This document shows positions 1 through 5,782 of a DNA stretch of 5,790 bases, piece after piece. The first letter of the stretch is position 1; the number at the start of each line of letters is the position of its first letter. Below the pieces are notes generated by a model, which worked only from the letters and a program-made list of their open reading frames with translations, made no database searches and was not told the origin of the DNA. The stretch is from Candidatus Parabacteroides intestinavium (GTDB lineage Bacteria; Bacteroidota; Bacteroidia; Bacteroidales; Tannerellaceae), in NCBI GenBank assembly GCA_019118725.1, contig DWYO01000323.1:1-5790 (forward strand). The letters run 5' to 3'. The translations under genes and the position numbers were made by a program.

Positions 1-1
1 G

Positions 2-1489
2 ATACAGGTGTATATCTCACGTGACGATATTTGTCCGGATGAAAATAAAGATCTTTATACTGTTGTATTCAAGAAATTATTGGATATTGGGGATATAATC
101 GGTGTCAAGGGGTATGTGTTCCGCACGCAAATGGGCGAGATTTCGGTACATGCCCGCGAGCTGACTGTATTGTCCAAATCTTTACGCCCGTTGCCTATCG
201 TAAAATACAAAGATGGGGTGGCATACGATGGATTCAATGATCCGGAATTGCGTTATCGTCAGCGTTATGTGGATTTGATTGTAAACGATGGCGTGAAGGA
301 TATTTTCCTGAAACGTGCGAAGGTGGTTAAGACAATGCGCCGCGTATTGGATGATGCCGGATATACCGAAGTGGAAACTCCGACTTTGCAATCTATTCCG
401 GGAGGAGCCAGCGCACGTCCGTTTATTACGCACTTCAATGCACTGGATATAGATATGTATATGCGTATTGCCACAGAGCTTTACTTGAAACGTCTGATTG
501 TAGGCGGCTTTGAAGGAGTTTATGAGATTGGTAAGAACTTCCGTAACGAAGGAATGGACCGCAATCATAATCCGGAATTTACCTGCATGGAATTGTATGT
601 ACAGTATAAGGACTATAACTGGATGATGTCATTTACCGAAAAGCTATTGGAAGAAATCTGTATTGCGGTGAATGGTTCGAGTGAAACTGTGGTGGACGGA
701 AAGACAATCAGCTTTAAGGCTCCTTATCGCCGGCTTCCGATTCTTGAGGCTATCAAGGAGAAAACCGGCTATGATCTGGAGGGAATGGACGAGGCGCAGA
801 TCCGTGAGGTATGCAAGAAGCTGAACATGGAAATCGATGATACGATGGGTAAGGGAAAACTGATTGATGAGATCTTCGGTGAATTTTGCGAAGGGACCTT
901 TATCCAGCCTACATTTATTATTGATTATCCGGTAGAGATGTCTCCGCTTACCAAGATGCATCGGAGCAAACCGGGCTTGACCGAGCGCTTTGAGCTGATG
1001 GTCAATGGTAAGGAGCTGGCGAATGCTTACTCAGAGCTGAACGACCCGATAGATCAAGAGGCGCGTTTCAAAGAGCAGATGCGCTTGGCGGATAAGGGAG
1101 ATGACGAGGCGATGATTATCGACCAAGATTTCATGCGTGCGTTGGAATACGGTATGCCTCCGACCAGCGGTATCGGTATCGGAATCGATCGTCTGGTGAT
1201 GCTGATGACCGGTCAGACCACGATTCAGGAGGTACTCTTCTTCCCGCAGATGCGTCCGGAAAAGACAGCTAAGAAAGATGCTGTTGAGAAATATACAGCT
1301 ATCGGTATAGATAAGGATTGGGTTCCGGCTTTGCAAAAAGCAGGCTATATTACGTTAGATACCTTGAAGGAGGCTAATCCGAATAAGGTAAGACAAGAAT
1401 TGTGTGAACTTAATAAGAAATATAAGTTAGAGTTGGCCAATCCTTCGGCTGAACAAGTCGCGGAATGGATTGCCAATGCAGCCAAATAA
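2..1489 (+). CDS. lysS: Lysyl-tRNA synthetase, class II (5'-truncated by window edge)
   Basis: Charges tRNA-Lys with lysine using ATP, releasing AMP and PPi, in the cytoplasm. The reading frame is open to the left edge (first whole codon at 2), so the GTG at position 8 is an internal codon and the true start lies upstream; part of the N-terminal anticodon-binding OB fold is missing. Visible parts in order: the end of the OB fold; the motif 1 region ending GYTEVETP (about 355-385); the PGGASARPF lysine-site segment; motif 2, FRNEG followed by NHNPEFTCMELY (about 540-600); and motif 3, GIGIGIDRL (1169-1195). The family usually ends at FFPQMRPEK (about 1238-1264), but here 74 more codons follow (1265-1486), with a helix-hairpin-helix-like stretch, LQKAGYITLDTLKEA. 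Its stop is 14 bp before gpsA, which suggests co-transcription. Identification is secure; the role of the tail is unknown. Confidence 0.97.
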   Translation: MQVYISRDDICPDENKDLYTVVFKKLLDIGDIIGVKGYVFRTQMGEISVHARELTVLSKSLRPLPIVKYKDGVAYDGFNDPELRYRQRYVDLIVNDGVKDIFLKRAKVVKTMRRVLDDAGYTEVETPTLQSIPGGASARPFITHFNALDIDMYMRIATELYLKRLIVGGFEGVYEIGKNFRNEGMDRNHNPEFTCMELYVQYKDYNWMMSFTEKLLEEICIAVNGSSETVVDGKTISFKAPYRRLPILEAIKEKTGYDLEGMDEAQIREVCKKLNMEIDDTMGKGKLIDEIFGEFCEGTFIQPTFIIDYPVEMSPLTKMHRSKPGLTERFELMVNGKELANAYSELNDPIDQEARFKEQMRLADKGDDEAMIIDQDFMRALEYGMPPTSGIGIGIDRLVMLMTGQTTIQEVLFFPQMRPEKTAKKDAVEKYTAIGIDKDWVPALQKAGYITLDTLKEANPNKVRQELCELNKKYKLELANPSAEQVAEWIANAAK

Positions 1490-1503
1490 AACCAGAGAAA
1501 GAC

Positions 1504-2499
1504 ATGGATTTGCCTGGAAAAATTGCAATAATGGGTGGCGGTAGTTGGGCTACCGCTTTGGCCAAAATTGTACTTTCGACACAAGATAAGATTAACTGGT
1601 ATATGCGCAGGGATGACCAGATTCAGGACTTCCTGCAGAGTGGCCATAATCCGAGTTATTTGTCGGCGGTGGAATTTGATGTAGAACGTATTCACTTCTA
1701 TTCGGATATCAATAAGGCGATAGAAGATTCGGATACGTTGATCTTTGCCACGCCTTCGCCTTTCCTCAAACAGCATTTGAATAAGGTGAGGACCTCTATG
1801 CGCGACAAATTCATCATTTCGGCTATCAAGGGAATTGTCCCGGATGAGAATATGCTGGTTGCTGATTATTTTGCGGAGTATTATGACGTACCGATCCAGA
1901 ACATAGCCGTTATCGGAGGCCCCTGCCATGCGGAAGAGATTGCGTTGGAGCGTCTCTCTTACATTACGCTGGCTTGTCCGGATGTAGAGAAAGTGAAGCA
2001 GATTTCTCCGGTCTTCCAGAATCATTACCTGAAGAATTATTGTTGTCAGGATGTGATTGGTATCGAATATGCATCGGTACTGAAGAATGTATATGCAATT
2101 GTAGCGGGCATTTGTCATGGCATGAAGTATGGGGATAACTTTTTGGCTGTCTTTATCTGTAATGCGATTGAGGAGATGCGTAATTTCCTGTATGCCGTTC
2201 ATGGACTGGACCGGGATATTACGGACTCTGTCTATTTAGGCGATTTGCTGGTGACGGCCTATTCCCGTTTCAGTAGAAACCGGACTTTCGGAACAATGAT
2301 AGGGAAGGGCTATTCCGTGAAGACCGCACAGCTGGAGATGGAAATGATAGCCGAAGGTTATTATGGGACGAAATGTATTTATGAAATTAACGAGAAATAT
2401 AAAGTCGATATGCCGATACTGAATACGTTGTATGCAATCTTGTATGAACGTAAATCGCCGGTAACGGAAATTCGGAAGTTGACGAAATTATTTAAATAA
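1504..2499 (+). CDS. gpsA: NAD(P)H-dependent glycerol-3-phosphate dehydrogenase
   Basis: Cytoplasmic enzyme that reduces dihydroxyacetone phosphate to sn-glycerol-3-phosphate, the backbone for phospholipid synthesis. The 331-residue protein has the family's usual length. Visible features: the N-terminal Rossmann dinucleotide loop GGGSWATAL (residues 11-19; most homologues have WGTA where this has WATA), SAIKG with a conserved Lys109, VIGGPCHAEE (137-145), SVLKNVYAIVAG with the probable catalytic Lys194, GDNFLAVF (210-217), and GDLLVTAYSRFSRNR (246-260), whose SRNR segment contacts the substrate phosphate in this family. An in-frame ATG at 1465 would add 13 residues overlapping lysS. I chose ATG 1504 because it puts the glycine-rich loop at the usual distance from the N-terminus, clears the lysS stop, and follows a purine-rich AGAGAAAG that may serve as a weak ribosome site. 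It lies between lysS and pgi with 14- and 15-bp gaps, so is probably co-transcribed with both. Confidence 0.95.
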   Translation: MDLPGKIAIMGGGSWATALAKIVLSTQDKINWYMRRDDQIQDFLQSGHNPSYLSAVEFDVERIHFYSDINKAIEDSDTLIFATPSPFLKQHLNKVRTSMRDKFIISAIKGIVPDENMLVADYFAEYYDVPIQNIAVIGGPCHAEEIALERLSYITLACPDVEKVKQISPVFQNHYLKNYCCQDVIGIEYASVLKNVYAIVAGICHGMKYGDNFLAVFICNAIEEMRNFLYAVHGLDRDITDSVYLGDLLVTAYSRFSRNRTFGTMIGKGYSVKTAQLEMEMIAEGYYGTKCIYEINEKYKVDMPILNTLYAILYERKSPVTEIRKLTKLFK

Positions 2500-2514
2500 A
2501 CCGATATTCGCTTT

Positions 2515-3861
2515 ATGGAAAACATTAGTTTAAACATTGAGAAAGCATTTGGCTTTGTTTCGAAAGAACAAGTATATGCACAAGAAGCAAAAGCCAATGA
2601 ATGTGTGGCTACCTTGCATAAAGGCAATGGTGCCGGTAATGACTTTTTAGGTTGGTTGCATTTGCCCTCCTCTATTACCGATGCGGAATTGAAGGACATT
2701 GAAGATACAGCAGAGGTGTTGCGTTCGAAATGCGAGGTGGTAGTGGCTATTGGTATCGGAGGAAGCTATTTGGGAACTCGTGCCGTAGTGGAGGCCATGA
2801 ATAATAGTTTTGACTGGTTGCATACGGCTGACCGGAAGAATCCGATTCTGCTTTATGCGGGCCATAACATCGGTGAAGATTATTTATATGAACTGAGCGA
2901 GGTTTTGAAAGGAAAACAATTCGGTATCATTAATATTTCCAAGTCTGGTACAACTACAGAGCCGGCGTTGGCATTCCGTATCTTGAAGAAACAACTGGAA
3001 GAGGCGGTAGGCAAAGAGGAGGCCAAGCATCGTATCGTGGCTATCACGGATGCCAAGAAAGGGGCATTACGTACGTTGGCTGACCAAGAAGGGTATAAGA
3101 CTTTCGTTATTCCGGATAATGTAGGTGGCCGCTTTTCGGTATTGACTCCGGTGGGTTTGTTGCCTATAGCCGTAGCAGGTGTGAACATCCGTGAATTGGT
3201 GGCCGGTGCCGTGTCTATGGAGAAGGCTACAGACGAGAGTGTTCCGTTTGCCGAGAATATCTCTGCTATCTATGCAGCAGTGCGTAACGAGCTTTATAAG
3301 AGCGGAAAGAAAATCGAAATCCTTTGTAATTTCCACCCGAAGTTGCACTATATTGCCGAATGGTGGAAGCAACTCTATGGAGAGAGTGAAGGCAAAGAGC
3401 ATAAGGGTATTTTCCCGGCTGCAGTAGATTTGACTACAGACCTGCATTCGATGGGGCAGTGGATCCAAGAAGGTGAACGTACTATTTTTGAAACGGTTAT
3501 CTCAGTAGCTACTCCAGATCATAGCGTGACGGTTCCGACGGATGAAGCCAATTTGGATGGCCTGAACTTCCTGGCCGGAAAGCACGTAGATGAAGTGAAT
3601 AAGATGGCCGAACTGGGAACTCAGCTGGCTCATGTGGATGGTGGTGTTCCGAACTTGAAGATAACAATGCCGGCCGTTACTCCGTATTATATCGGTCAGT
3701 TGTTCTATTTCTTTGAGAAAGCTTGCGGAATCAGTGGCTATATGTTAGGTGTGAATCCGTTCAATCAACCGGGGGTAGAAGCCTATAAAAAGAATATGTT
3801 TGCTTTGCTGAACAAACCCGGCTACGAGAAAGAAAGCGAAGCAATTAAGGAAAGATTGTAA
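2515..3861 (+). CDS. pgi: Glucose-6-phosphate isomerase
   Basis: Interconverts glucose-6-phosphate and fructose-6-phosphate in glycolysis and gluconeogenesis; cytoplasmic. At 448 residues it belongs to the short bacterial form (Bacillus-like, about 450 aa), not the roughly 550-aa enterobacterial form. Two SIS sugar-isomerase domains are visible: GIGGSYLGTRA (80-90), the phosphate-binding ISKSGTTTEP (141-150), the first PGI signature around GGRFSVLTPVG (204-214), YGESEGK with the likely proton-transfer Glu290, HSMGQ with His311, and the second signature around NPFNQPGVEAYK (414-425), ending in Lys425. Glu290, His311 and Lys425 fit the active-site positions I recall for the short family. The ATG at 2515 is the natural start, 15 bp after the gpsA stop, with no recognisable Shine-Dalgarno, which is common in Bacteroidota. 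All key residues are present and no frameshift is seen. It is probably the last tightly coupled gene of the lysS-gpsA-pgi transcript. Confidence 0.97.
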   Translation: MENISLNIEKAFGFVSKEQVYAQEAKANECVATLHKGNGAGNDFLGWLHLPSSITDAELKDIEDTAEVLRSKCEVVVAIGIGGSYLGTRAVVEAMNNSFDWLHTADRKNPILLYAGHNIGEDYLYELSEVLKGKQFGIINISKSGTTTEPALAFRILKKQLEEAVGKEEAKHRIVAITDAKKGALRTLADQEGYKTFVIPDNVGGRFSVLTPVGLLPIAVAGVNIRELVAGAVSMEKATDESVPFAENISAIYAAVRNELYKSGKKIEILCNFHPKLHYIAEWWKQLYGESEGKEHKGIFPAAVDLTTDLHSMGQWIQEGERTIFETVISVATPDHSVTVPTDEANLDGLNFLAGKHVDEVNKMAELGTQLAHVDGGVPNLKITMPAVTPYYIGQLFYFFEKACGISGYMLGVNPFNQPGVEAYKKNMFALLNKPGYEKESEAIKERL

Positions 3862-3872
3862 GGAAAATAGAG

Positions 3873-3957
3873 GTAGTTAGTAGTTGGTAGTTAGTAAATT
3901 AGTAGGGGTTGTAAAACTGATTTATCTACCAGTTCCTGACTTCTAACTTCTAACTAC
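3873..3957. repeat. Degenerate GTAGTTA heptamer repeat forming a long imperfect hairpin
   Basis: The 107-bp pgi–pyrophosphatase spacer contains heptamer units GTAGTTA (3873-3879), GTAGTTG (3880-3886) and GTAGTTA (3887-3893). The complementary pattern TTCTAAC TTCTAAC TAC lies at 3941-3957. The left arm, 3873-3896, pairs with the right arm, 3934-3957, in 19 of 24 positions, plus two possible G-U pairs in RNA, around a loop of about 37 nt. The outer eight pairs are perfect. Only a three-T run follows the right arm, so it is not a convincing intrinsic terminator. It may tune read-through from pgi into the next gene, stabilise mRNA ends, or simply be a dispersed repeat. I see no TAnnTTTG promoter in this spacer. 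Confidence 0.75.
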
Positions 3958-3968
3958 TTTAATAGAAT

Positions 3969-4712
3969 ATGAGCAAAGAATCAATCCAAGAGGCTATTCG
4001 AAAATACGAAGAGAAGGCGGGTAAAAGGCTGAATCCGAAAGCCGTTTTGTTTGATATGGATGGAGTGCTTTATGACTCCATGCGTTTTCACGCCCGGGCT
4101 TGGAGAGAGGTGACCAGCCGGCATCATATTATAGCTTCCGATGAAGACTTTTATCTGCATGAAGGCAGAACGGGGGCCAGCATCATAAATGTACTTATCC
4201 AACGCACATTCAGTAGGGAAGCTACTGAAGCAGAGAAGGTGCATCTCTATGAAGAAAAAGCCGCTTTATTTAATCAATATAATGATGGAGAGGCAATGCC
4301 GGGGGCGGCAGATGTCTTGCGTGAAGTGGCAAAGACTGGATTACAAAGTCTGGTCGTTACTGGTTCCGGACAGAAAAGTCTAATTGATAAGCTTAATCAT
4401 ACTTATCCGGGTTGTTTTTCCTCGGATAAAATGGTAACTGCGTTTGATGTTAAGTATGGCAAACCTAATCCGGAACCCTATCTGATGGGGTTACAAAAAG
4501 CCGGAGTGCAGGCCCATGAAGCAATTGTTATAGAGAATGCTCCTTTAGGTGTAAGAGCCGGGGTGCAAGCTGGAATATTTACCATTGCGGTCAATACAGG
4601 TCCTCTACCTGATGAGGTCTTGCTGCAGGAGGGTGCTAATCTGTTATACCCCTCCATGTCAGCATTGGCAGAGGAATGGAGTTTATTGGTAGTTAGTAGT
4701 TCAATGTCCTAA
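3969..4712 (+). CDS. HAD-superfamily inorganic pyrophosphatase (BT2127-like, beta-phosphoglucomutase fold)
   Basis: Probable Mg2+-dependent phosphatase that hydrolyses pyrophosphate in the cytoplasm. The 247-residue protein has a HAD core with an inserted helical cap: motif I FDMDGVLYDS (Asp29 nucleophile, Asp31 acid/base), motif II VVTGSG (Thr131), motif III KYGKPNPEPY (Lys165), motif IV IENAPLG (Glu189, Asn190). The Bacteroides thetaiotaomicron homologue BT2127 was shown to be a pyrophosphatase. Its published markers, as I recall them, are Asp11, Asp13, Glu47, Tyr76, Thr113, Lys147, an acidic 171 and Asn172; all map here at a constant offset of 18 (29, 31, 65, 94, 131, 165, 189, 190). The offset reflects an N-terminal extension of about 18 mostly helical, charged residues. 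ATG 3969 is the only plausible start before motif I. Residues 240-247 (LVVSSSMS) and the stop are encoded by an intergenic hairpin repeat. The main alternative is a beta-phosphoglucomutase or other sugar phosphatase; Asn190 in place of the usual Asp argues against it. Confidence 0.85.
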   Translation: MSKESIQEAIRKYEEKAGKRLNPKAVLFDMDGVLYDSMRFHARAWREVTSRHHIIASDEDFYLHEGRTGASIINVLIQRTFSREATEAEKVHLYEEKAALFNQYNDGEAMPGAADVLREVAKTGLQSLVVTGSGQKSLIDKLNHTYPGCFSSDKMVTAFDVKYGKPNPEPYLMGLQKAGVQAHEAIVIENAPLGVRAGVQAGIFTIAVNTGPLPDEVLLQEGANLLYPSMSALAEEWSLLVVSSSMS

Positions 4713-4720
4713 CTACCAAT
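4685..4720. repeat. Perfect 12-bp inverted repeat spanning the pyrophosphatase stop codon
   Basis: ATTGGTAGTTAG (4685-4696) and CTAACTACCAAT (4709-4720) are exact reverse complements around a 12-nt loop. The hairpin lies at the convergent junction of the plus-strand pyrophosphatase gene and the minus-strand epimerase-like gene, whose stop codons are only 22 bp apart. The pyrophosphatase stop (4710-4712) is inside the right arm. It shares GGTAGTTAGTAGTT (4688-4701) exactly with the spacer repeat at 3872-3885, so both belong to one repeat family. Degenerate related sequence (CCAACTC, CTAATTA) continues to about 4734. Placement suggests a two-way transcription end or mRNA 3'-end structure, but neither side is followed by a strong T-run and the stem is not GC-rich, so a classical intrinsic terminator is not supported. 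Confidence 0.75.
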
Positions 4721-4734
4721 CCCCCAACTCCTAA

Positions 4735-5640
4735 TTATTTTACATAATCTGCGTTATTCAGGAAGTCATAGCTTTGCTGTACGCTGGCAACGGGGTCGTT
4801 GTTGGTGTATGCCTCTACTTCTACATACCAATCTTGAATTCCGTTAGCATACATTTGATTGAAGATCGGTTCGAAATTCATTTTTCCGCTGGCTCCGATT
4901 TCCTTTTCATCTTTGATATGAATAGCTTTGAATTGATCCGGCCGGTTTTTCAGGTAAGCCACAGGGTCTCCTCCTCCATGCTGAACCCAATAAACATCCA
5001 TTTCGAAGCAAACGTTATTTTTGTCCACATTGTCGAGCATGACATCATAAATCAGCTGATTGTCAATCTTACGGAATTCAAAATCGTGGTTATGATATCC
5101 GAATGTGATACCTGCGGCTTTTGCTTTCTGGCCCACTTGGCTGAAGTAATCGCAATACATCTTGATATCGTCCAAGGTGGTTTTATCGTTGGTAGACATC
5201 CAAGGTTGAATCATGAACGTGGTACCCAACTGATGGTGCGCTTCGATAGCTTTGTCCCACCACGCCATCACTTCTGAAGCTTTTTCTTTCGAATAGTCTT
5301 GTCCTAAATGGGCGCTGGTGCATTTCATGCCTAAGTCTTCCACCATCTTCTTGAACTCGGTCGGTGTCAATCCGTAAATTTTCCCATTGTCATAGTTGGC
5401 TGTTTCCAAGTTCTTGTATCCCATTTTCGATACCGTTTCCAATACCTTTTGTATGCCTTCATTCTTTACCATATCTCTTAAAGAATAAAGCTGCAAACCG
5501 ATATTTTTAGCGGTTTTCGTAGCTACTTGTGCGGCATCTGTTTTTGTTTTCCCTCCACAAGAGGTCAGTAATTGTGGTGCCACTAAACCTCCGGCTAATA
5601 ACAAGCCGGCTTGTCTTAAGAAATCTCGTCTGTTTTGCAT
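4735..5640 (-). CDS. Envelope-targeted sugar phosphate isomerase/epimerase-like TIM-barrel protein (putative lipoprotein)
   Basis: Member of the xylose-isomerase-like TIM-barrel family (AP_endonuc_2 type), which includes sugar isomerases, epimerases, inosose dehydratases and related lyases; the substrate is unknown. The 301-residue protein starts with NRRDFLRQ, a twin-arginine-like motif (residues 3-10), then a hydrophobic stretch and the lipobox LLTSC with Cys28, so it is probably exported, perhaps by Tat, and lipid-anchored. No acidic lipoprotein surface-export signal follows the Cys (GGKTKTD), which favours the periplasmic side. The barrel runs from about IGLQLYSLRD (47-56): SAH (His111), GYHNHDFEF (His183, His185, Glu188), FEMDVYW (Asp215), AIHIKDE (His241) and WYVEVEAY (Glu274) are likely metal or active-site positions. 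The usual first Glu ligand, at the end of an earlier strand, seems to be Gln145 (MIQPW). Start: the ATG at 5638-5640 directly precedes the signal peptide. It is convergent with the pyrophosphatase gene and probably monocistronic in this window. Name such genes generically. Confidence 0.85.
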   Translation of the reverse strand: MQNRRDFLRQAGLLLAGGLVAPQLLTSCGGKTKTDAAQVATKTAKNIGLQLYSLRDMVKNEGIQKVLETVSKMGYKNLETANYDNGKIYGLTPTEFKKMVEDLGMKCTSAHLGQDYSKEKASEVMAWWDKAIEAHHQLGTTFMIQPWMSTNDKTTLDDIKMYCDYFSQVGQKAKAAGITFGYHNHDFEFRKIDNQLIYDVMLDNVDKNNVCFEMDVYWVQHGGGDPVAYLKNRPDQFKAIHIKDEKEIGASGKMNFEPIFNQMYANGIQDWYVEVEAYTNNDPVASVQQSYDFLNNADYVK

Positions 5641-5654
5641 AGCACTAAAATTTA

Positions 5655-5694
5655 GTTTATTAGTTTTTTTGAGTTTATTCGTTTATTAGTTTTT
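5655..5694. repeat. AT-rich direct repeats in the leader of the epimerase-like gene
   Basis: GTTTATTAGTTTTT occurs at 5655-5668 and again at 5681-5694 (26-bp period), with a third partial copy GTTTATTC at 5673-5680 and a related CTTTATTA at 5701-5708. On the minus strand this reads as repeated AATAAAC units in the untranslated leader, just upstream of the start codon. No stable hairpin is evident, and the region is so AT-rich that chance similarity is possible. It may keep the leader unstructured, which would suit initiation without a Shine-Dalgarno. Confidence 0.5.
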
Positions 5695-5731
5695 GTTGTA
5701 CTTTATTAGAAACGTGTAAACTAAAAACACA

Positions 5732-5739
5732 CAAACTTA
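5732..5739 (-). promoter_or_regulatory. Candidate Bacteroidota -7 promoter box for the epimerase-like gene
   Basis: Read on the minus strand this is TAAGTTTG, an exact match to the Bacteroides -7 consensus TAnnTTTG, about 92 bp upstream of the start codon. The implied transcript start near 5725 gives a leader of about 85 nt. The -33 region (near 5760-5765, minus strand) contains TGTTA but no clean TTTG, so support is partial. Confidence 0.4.
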
Positions 5740-5782
5740 CAACTATATTTTTACATGTCGGTAACATTTCCCTTGTTTTTTT

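Noticed and set aside
1465..1503. Alternative upstream ATG for gpsA overlapping the end of lysS
   Set aside because: It adds a 13-residue segment (MDCQCSQIK...) that is the lysS 3' end in another frame, and puts the Rossmann loop too far from the N-terminus compared with the family.
1345..2202. Open frame of 285 codons on the minus strand across the lysS/gpsA junction
   Set aside because: It is antisense to the conserved ends of two well-recognised genes, its translation shows no known motif, and it has no promoter or ribosome site. It is a codon-bias shadow.
3873..3957. The spacer repeat as a CRISPR array or intrinsic terminator
   Set aside because: Units are 7 bp with no spacers, so it is not CRISPR. 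The stem is imperfect, not GC-rich and followed by only three Ts, so it is not a convincing intrinsic terminator.
3969..4712. Annotation as beta-phosphoglucomutase supported by pgi next door
   Set aside because: Motif IV is Glu-Asn rather than Glu-Asp, and the Glu65/Tyr94 cap residues match BT2127-type pyrophosphatase; adjacency to pgi alone is weak evidence.
3873..4720. Flanking repeats as ends of an insertion sequence or transposon
   Set aside because: The enclosed gene is a phosphatase with no transposase, the shared ends are direct internal-hairpin repeats rather than terminal inverted repeats, and no target-site duplication is evident.
4774..5277. Open frame of 167 codons on the plus strand opposite the epimerase-like gene
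   Set aside because: It overlaps a complete TIM-barrel gene with conserved motifs on the minus strand; its translation has no recognisable domain.
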